Source: a candidate division KSB1 bacterium (lineage in GTDB: Bacteria > Zhuqueibacterota > JdFR-76 > DREG01). Taken from it: 24,273 nt of DNA. This document shows positions 16,317 through 23,132 of this stretch, piece after piece. How positions within the stretch are numbered: position 1 is the stretch's first letter; the number at the start of each line of letters is the position of its first letter. The notes beneath the pieces are model-generated. The model saw only the letters and a program-made list of their open reading frames with translations. It did not search any database and was not told the DNA's origin. A program made the translations under genes and the position numbers. Where the stretch lies: the NCBI GenBank assembly GCA_022566355.1, contig JADFJB010000068.1, positions 1-24,273 on the forward strand. Direction: 5' to 3'.

Positions 16317-16943
16317 ATGTATACGCCAAAATATTTCAAAGAAACAAATCCGGAAATTATTCGAAATTTCATTAAACAAAATAATTTTGCAACGATTGTC
16401 AGCCAGGTTAACGGAGAACCCATAGCATCTCATCTTCCCCTGGAGTATTTCTGTTCTGAAGAAGGAGAATATATAAAAGGACACATGGCCCGGGGGAATA
16501 AACAATGGTGCACCTTTCAAAATAATCAAACGATTCTGGCAATGTTTTTGGGGCCGGATGCTTATATTTCACCAAGCTGGTATGATCATGTGAATGTTCC
16601 CACCTGGAATTATGCGGCGGTGCATGTGTATGGCAAACCTGCCATCATTGAAGACCGACCGGAGTTACTTGAACTGCTTAAGTACCAGGTAGATAAATAC
16701 GAAAAAAATGAATCCGGTGAGTATCAATTGGAAGCGCTGCCCAAGTCCTTTTTAGAAACGGAAATATTGGGGGTTGTTGGATTTAAAATAAAAGTTGAAC
16801 GAATGGAAGCAAATTTTAAGCTAAGCCAAAACCGCAATCAAAAAAATTATGAAAAGGTGATACAAAAATTAATAGAGCGGAAAGAGGAAAAATCCGTAGA
16901 AGTCGCGAAGTTAATGACTGAGAATAATCCCAACTCAAATTAA
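16317..16943 (+). CDS. paiB: PaiB-like FMN-binding split-barrel protein
   Basis: 208 residues, the family size. The start MYTPKYFKE is the family opening. The FMN-binding split barrel includes HLPLEYF near 40, GHMARGNKQW around 55-64, YISPSWY and VPTWNYAAVHVYG, and the C-terminal signature FKLSQNR close to 175. A/G-rich AAGGGA lies about 8 nt before the ATG. Bacillus PaiB was described as a negative regulator of sporulation and degradative-enzyme genes, but most homologues have no proven role; a flavin-dependent redox function is equally plausible. Co-transcription with the hydrolase-OsmC gene upstream points to stress or redox use. The gene ends just before a strong terminator. Confidence 0.85.
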   Translation: MYTPKYFKETNPEIIRNFIKQNNFATIVSQVNGEPIASHLPLEYFCSEEGEYIKGHMARGNKQWCTFQNNQTILAMFLGPDAYISPSWYDHVNVPTWNYAAVHVYGKPAIIEDRPELLELLKYQVDKYEKNESGEYQLEALPKSFLETEILGVVGFKIKVERMEANFKLSQNRNQKNYEKVIQKLIERKEEKSVEVAKLMTENNPNSN

Positions 16944-16945
16944 GC

Positions 16946-16985
16946 AAAAAAAAGCTTCCTTATTTTTTTTAAGAAAGCTTTTTTT
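16946..16985. terminator. Bidirectional intrinsic terminator between convergent paiB and ferredoxin genes
   Basis: Near-perfect stem of AAAGCTTCCTT against AAGAAAGCTTT, flanked by an A-run on the left (16946-) and a T-run on the right (to 16985), so it can stop transcription from both sides. Confidence 0.8.
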
Positions 16986-17004
16986 GTAAATTCTTATTAA
17001 GTAA

Positions 17005-17301
17005 TCAGTTAGGGGCTTCGAAACCAAATCTCTCGTAATTAACAGCAATATATGAAGTTTGATCTTCTGGAACATCCTCTTCCGGATAGATTGCTTCAAC
17101 GGGGCATTCCGGCTCGCAAGCGCCGCAATCGATACATTCTTCCGGATGAATGTAAAGCATTTCACCGTCTTTTAATATTCGTTTTTTATCATCATCCTCA
17201 AGCGTATAACCTTCGGGTGGATAGATACAATCAACTGGGCACACGTCTACGCATGAAGTGTCACAGGTTCCTTTGCAGACTTCAACAATAATATATGTCA
17301 T
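17005..17301 (-). CDS. 7Fe-type (3Fe-4S/4Fe-4S) ferredoxin
   Basis: 98-residue electron carrier. The N-terminal cysteine set (Cys9, Cys13, Cys17, Cys21, Cys25 in [17 protein letters not shown]) and the C-terminal [12 protein letters not shown] block give the pattern of seven-iron ferredoxins, followed by the family end [14 protein letters not shown]. It resembles FdxA-like ferredoxins, but the loop between the cysteine blocks (about 28-55) is longer and acidic (LEDDDKK). The ATG has AGGAGG at ideal spacing. It is cytosolic and probably donates electrons to unidentified oxidoreductases. It is convergent with paiB and not obviously in an operon. Confidence 0.9.
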   Translation of the reverse strand: MTYIIVEVCKGTCDTSCVDVCPVDCIYPPEGYTLEDDDKKRILKDGEMLYIHPEECIDCGACEPECPVEAIYPEEDVPEDQTSYIAVNYERFGFEAPN

Positions 17302-17460
17302 TCAATCCTCCTGGAAAAATCCGGTCTATTATGCACAAATATTTCCTTTCTAAGTTTTATTGAAAATATGAAAAGAATGAAATCTTAGCAATGAAAAATT
17401 GCTTTATTTACAATTACAAAAAATGGATTTTATTAAGCTTTACTCCAATTGCTTTGAATT

Positions 17461-17925
17461 TTACTCCAGTCGTTTGATAATATGCCAACCAAAAGGGCTT
17501 TCCGTAGAATCTTGATCGGCAATTCCAAATTCACTAATTTTTAAACTAAAACTTACATCGCTAAATCTCTTAGCCATAACTCCCCTGGCATATTCGCCAT
17601 TTGTCTGATCCGGGGTAACGCCATTATTTGCCAGTTTATAGATTCCCGGGGGTCGGTCATCCGAATATTCTTTAGACAATGCTTCAAAATCTTCTCCCGA
17701 TTTTGCTCTCTCCAAAATATCGTAAGCTAGAGTTTTTGCATCCTCTAAACTTCTGGATACATTTAACCGGGGTGCGCCATCATATCCAATGAGGATATGT
17801 TGAACCACAACATGATCAGGTTCTGCATTGGACGCATTAGTGGTATCTGCGGCCTCTTCTTTTTTACCACACATGCCTAAAAGGGGAATCAAGAAAAAGA
17901 CGTAATATTTATTAACCAATCTCAT
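17461..17925 (-). CDS. Parvulin-type peptidyl-prolyl isomerase lipoprotein
   Basis: 154 residues from the ATG at 17925, chosen because GGAGG lies just upstream and an earlier GTG overlaps that site. The lipoprotein signal ends LLGMC (Cys19). The mature protein begins with a charged, low-complexity linker. It then has the PpiC/rotamase core: [14 protein letters not shown], a helix rich in acidic and alanine residues, [15 protein letters not shown], and the closing [12 protein letters not shown]. Such lipoproteins assist folding of exported proteins in the periplasm. The short length means a single rotamase domain without SurA-like chaperone parts. It is divergent from the frameshifted nucleotidyltransferase gene. 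Confidence 0.85.
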   Translation of the reverse strand: MRLVNKYYVFFLIPLLGMCGKKEEAADTTNASNAEPDHVVVQHILIGYDGAPRLNVSRSLEDAKTLAYDILERAKSGEDFEALSKEYSDDRPPGIYKLANNGVTPDQTNGEYARGVMAKRFSDVSFSLKISEFGIADQDSTESPFGWHIIKRLE

Positions 17926-17930
17926 AGTAT

Positions 17931-17935
17931 CCTCC
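17931..17935 (-). promoter_or_regulatory. Ribosome binding site deciding the parvulin start
   Basis: GGAGG on the minus strand, 5 nt before the ATG at 17925. It overlaps the upstream GTG at 17937, which would otherwise extend the protein by four residues. Confidence 0.7.
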
Positions 17936-18021
17936 ACAATTATATAGTTGTTTACCCGTTTGAATTTCTATTCCGCAAAAAAGAATTCCCAATATATAGA
18001 ATATTTATCGAGAAAGCAACC

Positions 18022-18524
18022 ATGGAAAACGAAATTATGCCTGACAAAAATGTTTTATTGGAGAAATTTGTGCCAATTAGAAATAAGATTGCAGACGATG
18101 GCAAAAAGTTGGTATGGACCAACGGTTGCTTTGATATTCTTTACATCGGACACGTTCACTATCTGCAGCAAGCAAAATCCTATGGCGATTATTTGATTGT
18201 GGGCGTCAATTCAGATTCGTCTTAAAAAAATGGAAACGTAAACCCGGACCGGTTATTCCACAGGATCAACGGGTACTGGTTTTACTCGCTTTATCGTCAG
18301 TCGATTTTGTTATTCTGTTTGATGAGCCATCGCCAGTGGATCTAATTCGGGAAATAAAGCCGGATATTTATATCAAAGGGGATAATTATAATTTAGACAT
18401 GATTGACCGTGAGGAGCGAAAAGCGCTGGAAAGTTATGGGGTCGGAATTAGATTTTGCCCGGGAAGTAAGGGGATATCGACAACAGGGATCATTCAAAGG
18501 ATTCTCGGGCTTTATGGAACCTGA
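18022..18524 (+). pseudogene. rfaE2: RfaE2/HldE C-terminal-like nucleotidyltransferase, frameshifted
   Basis: Two frames together spell one cytidylyltransferase-fold protein. The first part (18022-18225) has [10 protein letters not shown] and ends VGVNSDSS at a TAA. The second, shifted by -1, continues KKWKRKPGPVIPQDQR, then DEPSPVDLIREIKPDIYIKG and STTGIIQRILG to the stop at 18524. One missing base just before the 7-A run near 18226 explains the break: restoring a G gives SVKKWK, the expected family sequence. The nucleotide-binding motif, usually HxGH, reads YIGH (41-44), so the first histidine is also changed. RfaE domain II activates D-beta-D-heptose 1-phosphate with ATP to ADP-heptose for LPS core. 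Either this is a decaying gene or the base loss is a sequencing or assembly error. Confidence 0.75.
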
Positions 18525-18777
18525 TTCCGGGTGTACAAAATGGTTTTTACAATTAAGTCTGAGTTTAAGGTTTAAATTATACTCCCCTTGATACAAATTC
18601 TGCTTACTAAAATAATTGTTTATCCACCTTAAGTCGTTCAATTATTTTTTTCCAATAGACTAACAGCTAATTTCTTTGAACATAAGACCGATAAAATTGA
18701 AGAGTAGATAATGGTTCTCGTGGGTAAATCATATCCGGAACATCTGTTGATTATAAATTCATTATGGATGGTTTTAA

Positions 18778-19554
18778 ATGTCAATTTTAATCGCTGTTAC
18801 AATTTTTTTAGCTGGTCTCATATTCGGAAGCTTTTTCAATGTTTGTATTTATCGGCTTCCACGAAAAAAATCTATCATATGGCCCGGATCCCAATGCAGC
18901 CAATGCAAATCTGCAATTAAACCCTGGGATAATATCCCATTACTTAGTTTTTTAATTCTTCATGGAAAATGCAGAAGTTGCGGATACAAAATTAGCTGGC
19001 GCTATCCTTTGGTTGAGGCGTTAACAGGATTTTTATTTGTAAGTGTCTATTTAAAATTCGGATTTACAATTGAAAGTATCCCATGGTTTGTTTTAGCAGC
19101 ATTGTTGGTTATTATCACTTTTATTGACATAGAATTTCAATTAATCCTAAACAAAATTACTTTACCCGGCGTGATTGTAGGCATAATCCTTTCCTGGCAG
19201 CTGATTCACATTGATATAGTTGATATCGGCTTGGGTCTTTTAGTTGGCGGCGGATTGTTGGTGGTTATAGCTTATCTCGGCAAAATGTTTTTTGGTAAAG
19301 AAAGTATGGGAATGGGCGATGTAAAAATGGCAGCGATGATTGGAGTATTTATTGGCGCTAAAGGGATTGCGCTGGCATTATTTTTTGGATTTTTTATCGC
19401 GGGTATTTTCAGTGTGACAGGAATGGCTCTAAAAAAGCTAGAGCGTACTTCGTATCTTCCGTTCGGACCATTCATAGCTGCGGGAACCTTGCTATATATA
19501 TTTTTGGGCGAACAAATTGTCCTTTGGTACTTCCGGACTATGGGTATTATTTAA
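18778..19554 (+). CDS. pilD: Prepilin peptidase / N-methyltransferase (type 4)
   Basis: 258-residue polytopic inner-membrane aspartyl protease that cleaves and N-methylates type IV pilin-like precursors. The N-terminal methyltransferase part (FGSFFNVCIYRLPRKKS, 16-32) carries the zinc-binding cysteine pairs Cys40-x2-Cys43 and Cys65-x2-Cys68. The catalytic aspartates are Asp117 (FIDIE) and Asp181 (GMGDVK). At least seven hydrophobic segments are visible. The length is normal. It is the first gene of the co-directional pilus/secretion set and is followed within 20 bases by a REC gene, suggesting one operon. Whether it serves a type IV pilus or type II secretion cannot be decided here. Confidence 0.93.
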   Translation: MSILIAVTIFLAGLIFGSFFNVCIYRLPRKKSIIWPGSQCSQCKSAIKPWDNIPLLSFLILHGKCRSCGYKISWRYPLVEALTGFLFVSVYLKFGFTIESIPWFVLAALLVIITFIDIEFQLILNKITLPGVIVGIILSWQLIHIDIVDIGLGLLVGGGLLVVIAYLGKMFFGKESMGMGDVKMAAMIGVFIGAKGIALALFFGFFIAGIFSVTGMALKKLERTSYLPFGPFIAAGTLLYIFLGEQIVLWYFRTMGII

Positions 19555-19574
19555 TTAAGGAATAAAGGCTTAAT

Positions 19575-19979
19575 GTGAAAGAAGTAAAAAAAAGAATTTT
19601 AGTAGTTGATGATAATCCTCAATTAGTCGATTTATTAAGAATAAGACTGGAGTATTCGGGATTTGAAGTACTGACGGCATTCGATGGCAAAGAAGGTCTT
19701 GACAAAGCCCGAAATGATAATCCTGATTTAATCATCCTGGATGTGATGTTGCCTAAAATGAATGGGTACAAGGTTTGTCGGCTACTGAAATTTGATCAAA
19801 AATATAAACATATACCCATTGTTATGTTATCATCTCGGGCTAAAGAATCAGATGCAGCAATTGGAATTCAAACCGGGGCAAATGAGTATGTGTTTAAACC
19901 TTATGACCAGAAAAAATTGATAGAAATTGTCAACAAGTATGTAAATGTTCTGTTTTTAGAAGAATGCAAGAAAAATTAA
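19575..19979 (+). CDS. Stand-alone response regulator receiver protein
   Basis: 134 residues, essentially one CheY-like REC domain with no output domain. The acidic pair is Asp12-Asp13 (VVDDNP), phospho-acceptor Asp56 (LIILDVMLPKMNG), conserved Ser86 (PIVMLSS) and Lys108 (FKPYD). The start is GTG, 20 bases after the prepilin peptidase stop, with an AAAGG ribosome site. The closest look-alike in the window is the REC protein at 22690, which shares the words RLEY, PDLI, LDVMLPK and RLLKFD, so the two look like recent duplicates. The role is probably phosphorylation-dependent control of pilus or secretion assembly by protein contact, inferred from position only; no histidine kinase is present in the window. 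Confidence 0.9.
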   Translation: MKEVKKRILVVDDNPQLVDLLRIRLEYSGFEVLTAFDGKEGLDKARNDNPDLIILDVMLPKMNGYKVCRLLKFDQKYKHIPIVMLSSRAKESDAAIGIQTGANEYVFKPYDQKKLIEIVNKYVNVLFLEECKKN

Positions 19980-20017
19980 TAGTGGCGATTAGAGTTTAAA
20001 ATTAAGGAGATATTTCA

Positions 20018-20875
20018 ATGGTAGATATTGATGAAATGGTAAGAGTTTTGGATGGTTTGGATGATTTGCCAACCCTGCCAACAATTTATACCCAGGTTTC
20101 TGAACTTGTTAGAGACCCTAAAGTCTCTGTTGCTGATGTAGCCAAGGTCATAGAAATGGATCAAGCTATTACAAGTAAAATACTTAGACTGGTAAACTCT
20201 TCGTTTTTTGGATTCAGCCGTCAAGTCACATCTATACGCCAGGCAGTTGTATTGCTTGGATTTACCACGGTACAAAACACTGTCTTATCAGTATCTGTTT
20301 TTGATTCTATTTCCTCAACTAAGGTGAATGGATTTGATCTCAAAGAATATTGGCGCCACTCAATTGGCTGTGGAATCGTTTGCACTTCTCTGGACAGAAT
20401 ATTGAAAACCGGCCATAAAGAAGAGACTTTTGTCGCCGGATTGCTTCATGATATTGGTAAACTCATTCTTGATCGCTACTTTGCATCTGAATTTGGGCAA
20501 GCTGTCGAGTATGCGAATACAAATGGAGTAACATTTTATGAAAGTGAACGATTGCTGATCGGAAGCACTCACGATGAGATCGGTGAGTATCTGGCTGAAA
20601 AATGGAAACTACCATACAGTTTAGTTGAAGCTATTGCATTGCATCATCAACCAAGCAATATTCGCAGTGAACCCAAGCTTGTCTCATTGGTTCATATTGC
20701 AGACTATTTTACCCACCGGTTGGGTTTTGGATTTTCTACCAATTATGGCCTCCCTGAAGCAGAACCCTTTGCTTTAGACGAGCTTGGGCTGGATGGGGAA
20801 AGTCTTGCTAATCTTGAGGAAAAGCTAGAAAAAGTTCTTGAAGACAATAGTGAGTTATTTTCCCTGGTTAACTAA
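20018..20875 (+). CDS. HDOD domain protein
   Basis: 285-residue cytosolic protein covered by one HDOD domain: LPTLPTIYTQVSELVRDP at about 17-34, MDQAITSKILRLVNSSFFG at 47-65, then the HD pair His144-Asp145 in GLLHDIGK and the second helix set near HHQPS. HDOD proteins resemble HD hydrolases, but most are thought to be non-enzymatic signalling adaptors; only one HD pair is clear here. The ATG is preceded by AAGGAG. It lies between a REC gene and the GspE/PilB ATPase gene, so it may relay a signal from the REC proteins to the motor ATPases (inference). Confidence 0.9.
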   Translation: MVDIDEMVRVLDGLDDLPTLPTIYTQVSELVRDPKVSVADVAKVIEMDQAITSKILRLVNSSFFGFSRQVTSIRQAVVLLGFTTVQNTVLSVSVFDSISSTKVNGFDLKEYWRHSIGCGIVCTSLDRILKTGHKEETFVAGLLHDIGKLILDRYFASEFGQAVEYANTNGVTFYESERLLIGSTHDEIGEYLAEKWKLPYSLVEAIALHHQPSNIRSEPKLVSLVHIADYFTHRLGFGFSTNYGLPEAEPFALDELGLDGESLANLEEKLEKVLEDNSELFSLVN

Positions 20876-20970
20876 TTGTACCGAGAGTTGATTACATCCT
20901 ATTCTCAGACTCTTGAGATTGGTGATTGTTTTGGAAATTATTGCGAAATCGATAAAGTGCTATTGACCGA

Positions 20971-22677
20971 ATGCTAAAACTAAAGTCAAAGAAAATTGGC
21001 GAAATTCTGATCAAAAAAGGTTTTATTTCACAAGAACAATTAATTAAGGCTCAGAATGAACAGCGACTTACACAACAGAAATTAGGTTCTATCTTTGTAA
21101 AATTCGGGTATATTACTGAAAAAGCACTAATTGAAACACTCGCAGAGCAGCTTGAAATTCCACATATTGTCCTCGAAGATTATGAAATTGAAGCAGAGTC
21201 CCTCGCATTAATTTCGAATAAAATTGCACAAGAACATCTGGTTTTACCTCTATTTCTCATTGGGGATACGCTTACTCTTGCAATGGCAAATCCTCAAGAT
21301 ATCAGTACGATAGATTCTATCCGTCATCTCACCGGTAAACAAATAGAGCCGGCAATTGCCAGCGAAAGTGACATTAAACGGGCAATTGAACAGCAGTACG
21401 AAATATCTGCTGAAGTAACGAAATCGATGGATGAAGTTATCCAGACGTTATCTGCGGAATCTGAAATATTAGAAGAAGAAATACGTCCCATAGAAGATCT
21501 ACGGCAGATGGCCGAAGATGCACCGGTAGTTAAATTAGTCAACATGATTCTGGCACAAGCTGTTCGAGATAATGCGTCAGACATTCATATTGAACCGGAA
21601 GAAGATATGGTAATGGTACGCTTTAGGGTTGATGGGATATTAAGAGAAATCTTCACCCCGCCAAAGCGACTGCAAGCTGCTATCATTTCGAGACTGAAAA
21701 TCCTCGCCGAAATGGATATTGCGGAAAATAGAGTACCCCAGGACGGACGTTTTCGCATTGGATTGGACAACCGTGAAATTGATCTGCGCGTATCAACCCT
21801 GCCAACTTCATACGGAGAGAATGTTGTTCTACGGATTCTGGATAAAAGCAATGTACTGATGAAAATTGACGATTTGGGATTTGAAAAAGACAACATCGAG
21901 CGGATTGAGCATTTTTTATCGCAATCGTACGGGATCATTCTTGTAACCGGTCCAACAGGAAGCGGGAAGACAACGACTCTATACAGCGCATTAAACAGAT
22001 TAAATTCAGTGGAAAAAAATATTATAACTGTTGAAGATCCTATAGAATATAGAATTAAAATGATCCGACAATCCCAGGTAAATGTCAAAGCGGGAATGAC
22101 ATTTGCAACCGGTTTGAAGGCGATTTTGCGGCAAGATCCGGATATAATAATGGTTGGAGAAATTCGTGATTCAGAGACTGCAAGTATTGCCGTTCAGGCG
22201 GCGCTAACCGGACATCTGGTTTTATCAACTCTCCATACCAATGATGCTGTTGGCTCACTCTCACGAATGGAAGAGATGGGGATCGAATCTTTCCTGCTAG
22301 CGACTGCGACAATTGGTGTTATTGGCCAGCGCCTGGTAAGAAAAATATGTCTCAAATGCAAGAAAGAATTTAAGCCAGGAGCCACACTCTTAAAGCGAAT
22401 TGGCATAGACTCTCAGAATAAAGACTTGAAATTCTACAAAGGTGAAGGCTGCATAGCTTGCAAAGAAAGTGGTTATAAAGGCAGATTGGGTATTTATGAA
22501 ATTCTGAAAGTTGACGATAAATTGAAAGAGCTAATCATAGCAAATGCATCGGCTGAAAAACTAAGGATCGCAGCCATCGACGGAGGTATGACGACCTTAA
22601 AACAAGACGGACTAATAAAGTGCGTTAAAGGGATAACAACAATAGAAGAAGTAATGCGTGTAACCAATATTGACTAA
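20971..22677 (+). CDS. GspE/PilB family secretion/pilus assembly ATPase
   Basis: 568-residue AAA-type ATPase that powers assembly of type IV pili or type II pseudopili at the inner membrane. Residues 1-145 are an MshEN/T2SSE N-domain with two tandem copies of the (R/K)LGxxLxxxGxI...LxxAL motif (near 8-30 and 37-60), which can bind cyclic di-GMP in related proteins. The catalytic part has Walker A GPTGSGKTT 327-335, the Asp box VEDPIEY 354-360, Walker B with Glu397, the His box with His422, and the zinc cysteine pairs Cys460/463 and Cys494/497. The length and all motifs are complete. Start ATG 20971 with weak ribosome site. The following REC gene begins 12 bases after the stop. Whether it is PilB or GspE cannot be decided without the rest of the locus. 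Confidence 0.93.
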   Translation: MLKLKSKKIGEILIKKGFISQEQLIKAQNEQRLTQQKLGSIFVKFGYITEKALIETLAEQLEIPHIVLEDYEIEAESLALISNKIAQEHLVLPLFLIGDTLTLAMANPQDISTIDSIRHLTGKQIEPAIASESDIKRAIEQQYEISAEVTKSMDEVIQTLSAESEILEEEIRPIEDLRQMAEDAPVVKLVNMILAQAVRDNASDIHIEPEEDMVMVRFRVDGILREIFTPPKRLQAAIISRLKILAEMDIAENRVPQDGRFRIGLDNREIDLRVSTLPTSYGENVVLRILDKSNVLMKIDDLGFEKDNIERIEHFLSQSYGIILVTGPTGSGKTTTLYSALNRLNSVEKNIITVEDPIEYRIKMIRQSQVNVKAGMTFATGLKAILRQDPDIIMVGEIRDSETASIAVQAALTGHLVLSTLHTNDAVGSLSRMEEMGIESFLLATATIGVIGQRLVRKICLKCKKEFKPGATLLKRIGIDSQNKDLKFYKGEGCIACKESGYKGRLGIYEILKVDDKLKELIIANASAEKLRIAAIDGGMTTLKQDGLIKCVKGITTIEEVMRVTNID

Positions 22678-22689
22678 AGAAATCATATT

Positions 22690-23088
22690 ATGAAAAAGAA
22701 AAAAATCTTGGCTGTAGATGATGTGCGAGAAACATTACTCGCTCTTAAAATAAGATTAGAATATGCCGGTTACGATGTCTATACCGCTACTGATGGTGAA
22801 GCTGGTTTAAAAATGTCAAGAAATTTAAAACCGGATTTAATTTTGTTAGATGTGATGTTGCCGAAGATTGATGGATTTTCTATCTGTAGATTATTGAAAT
22901 TTGATGAAGAGTATGAGTCAATTCCAATTATTATGCTTACAGCAAAAAGTCAAACCAATGATAAGGAAATTGGAAAGAAAGTTGGCGCAAATGCGTACTT
23001 CACCAAGCCTTATAATGCCAAAGAATTGTTAGAGAAAATAGCAGAGTTAATAAGCAATAAGTTGGCAGCCTTTAATTTTAGTAACTAA
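22690..23088 (+). CDS. Stand-alone response regulator receiver protein (second copy)
   Basis: 132-residue single REC domain: acidic pair Asp10-Asp11 (AVDDV), phospho-acceptor Asp54 (LILLDVMLPKIDG), Thr84 (PIIMLTAK), Lys106 (FTKPYN). No output domain. It closely resembles the REC protein at 19575 along its whole length, the clearest sign of tandem duplication in this gene set. It is sandwiched between two ATPase genes (12 bases from the first, 44 from the next), so it is co-transcribed with both. Confidence 0.9.
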   Translation: MKKKKILAVDDVRETLLALKIRLEYAGYDVYTATDGEAGLKMSRNLKPDLILLDVMLPKIDGFSICRLLKFDEEYESIPIIMLTAKSQTNDKEIGKKVGANAYFTKPYNAKELLEKIAELISNKLAAFNFSN

Positions 23089-23132
23089 TAGACTTTTTGG
23101 ATCGCGAACAAATAAGTTAGGAATAGGGAGTT

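Noticed and set aside
18200-18235. Programmed ribosomal frameshift at the A7 run in the RfaE2-like gene
   Set aside because: The stop codon TAA begins before the slippery run, so slippage on the A-run would occur too late; simple base loss explains it better.
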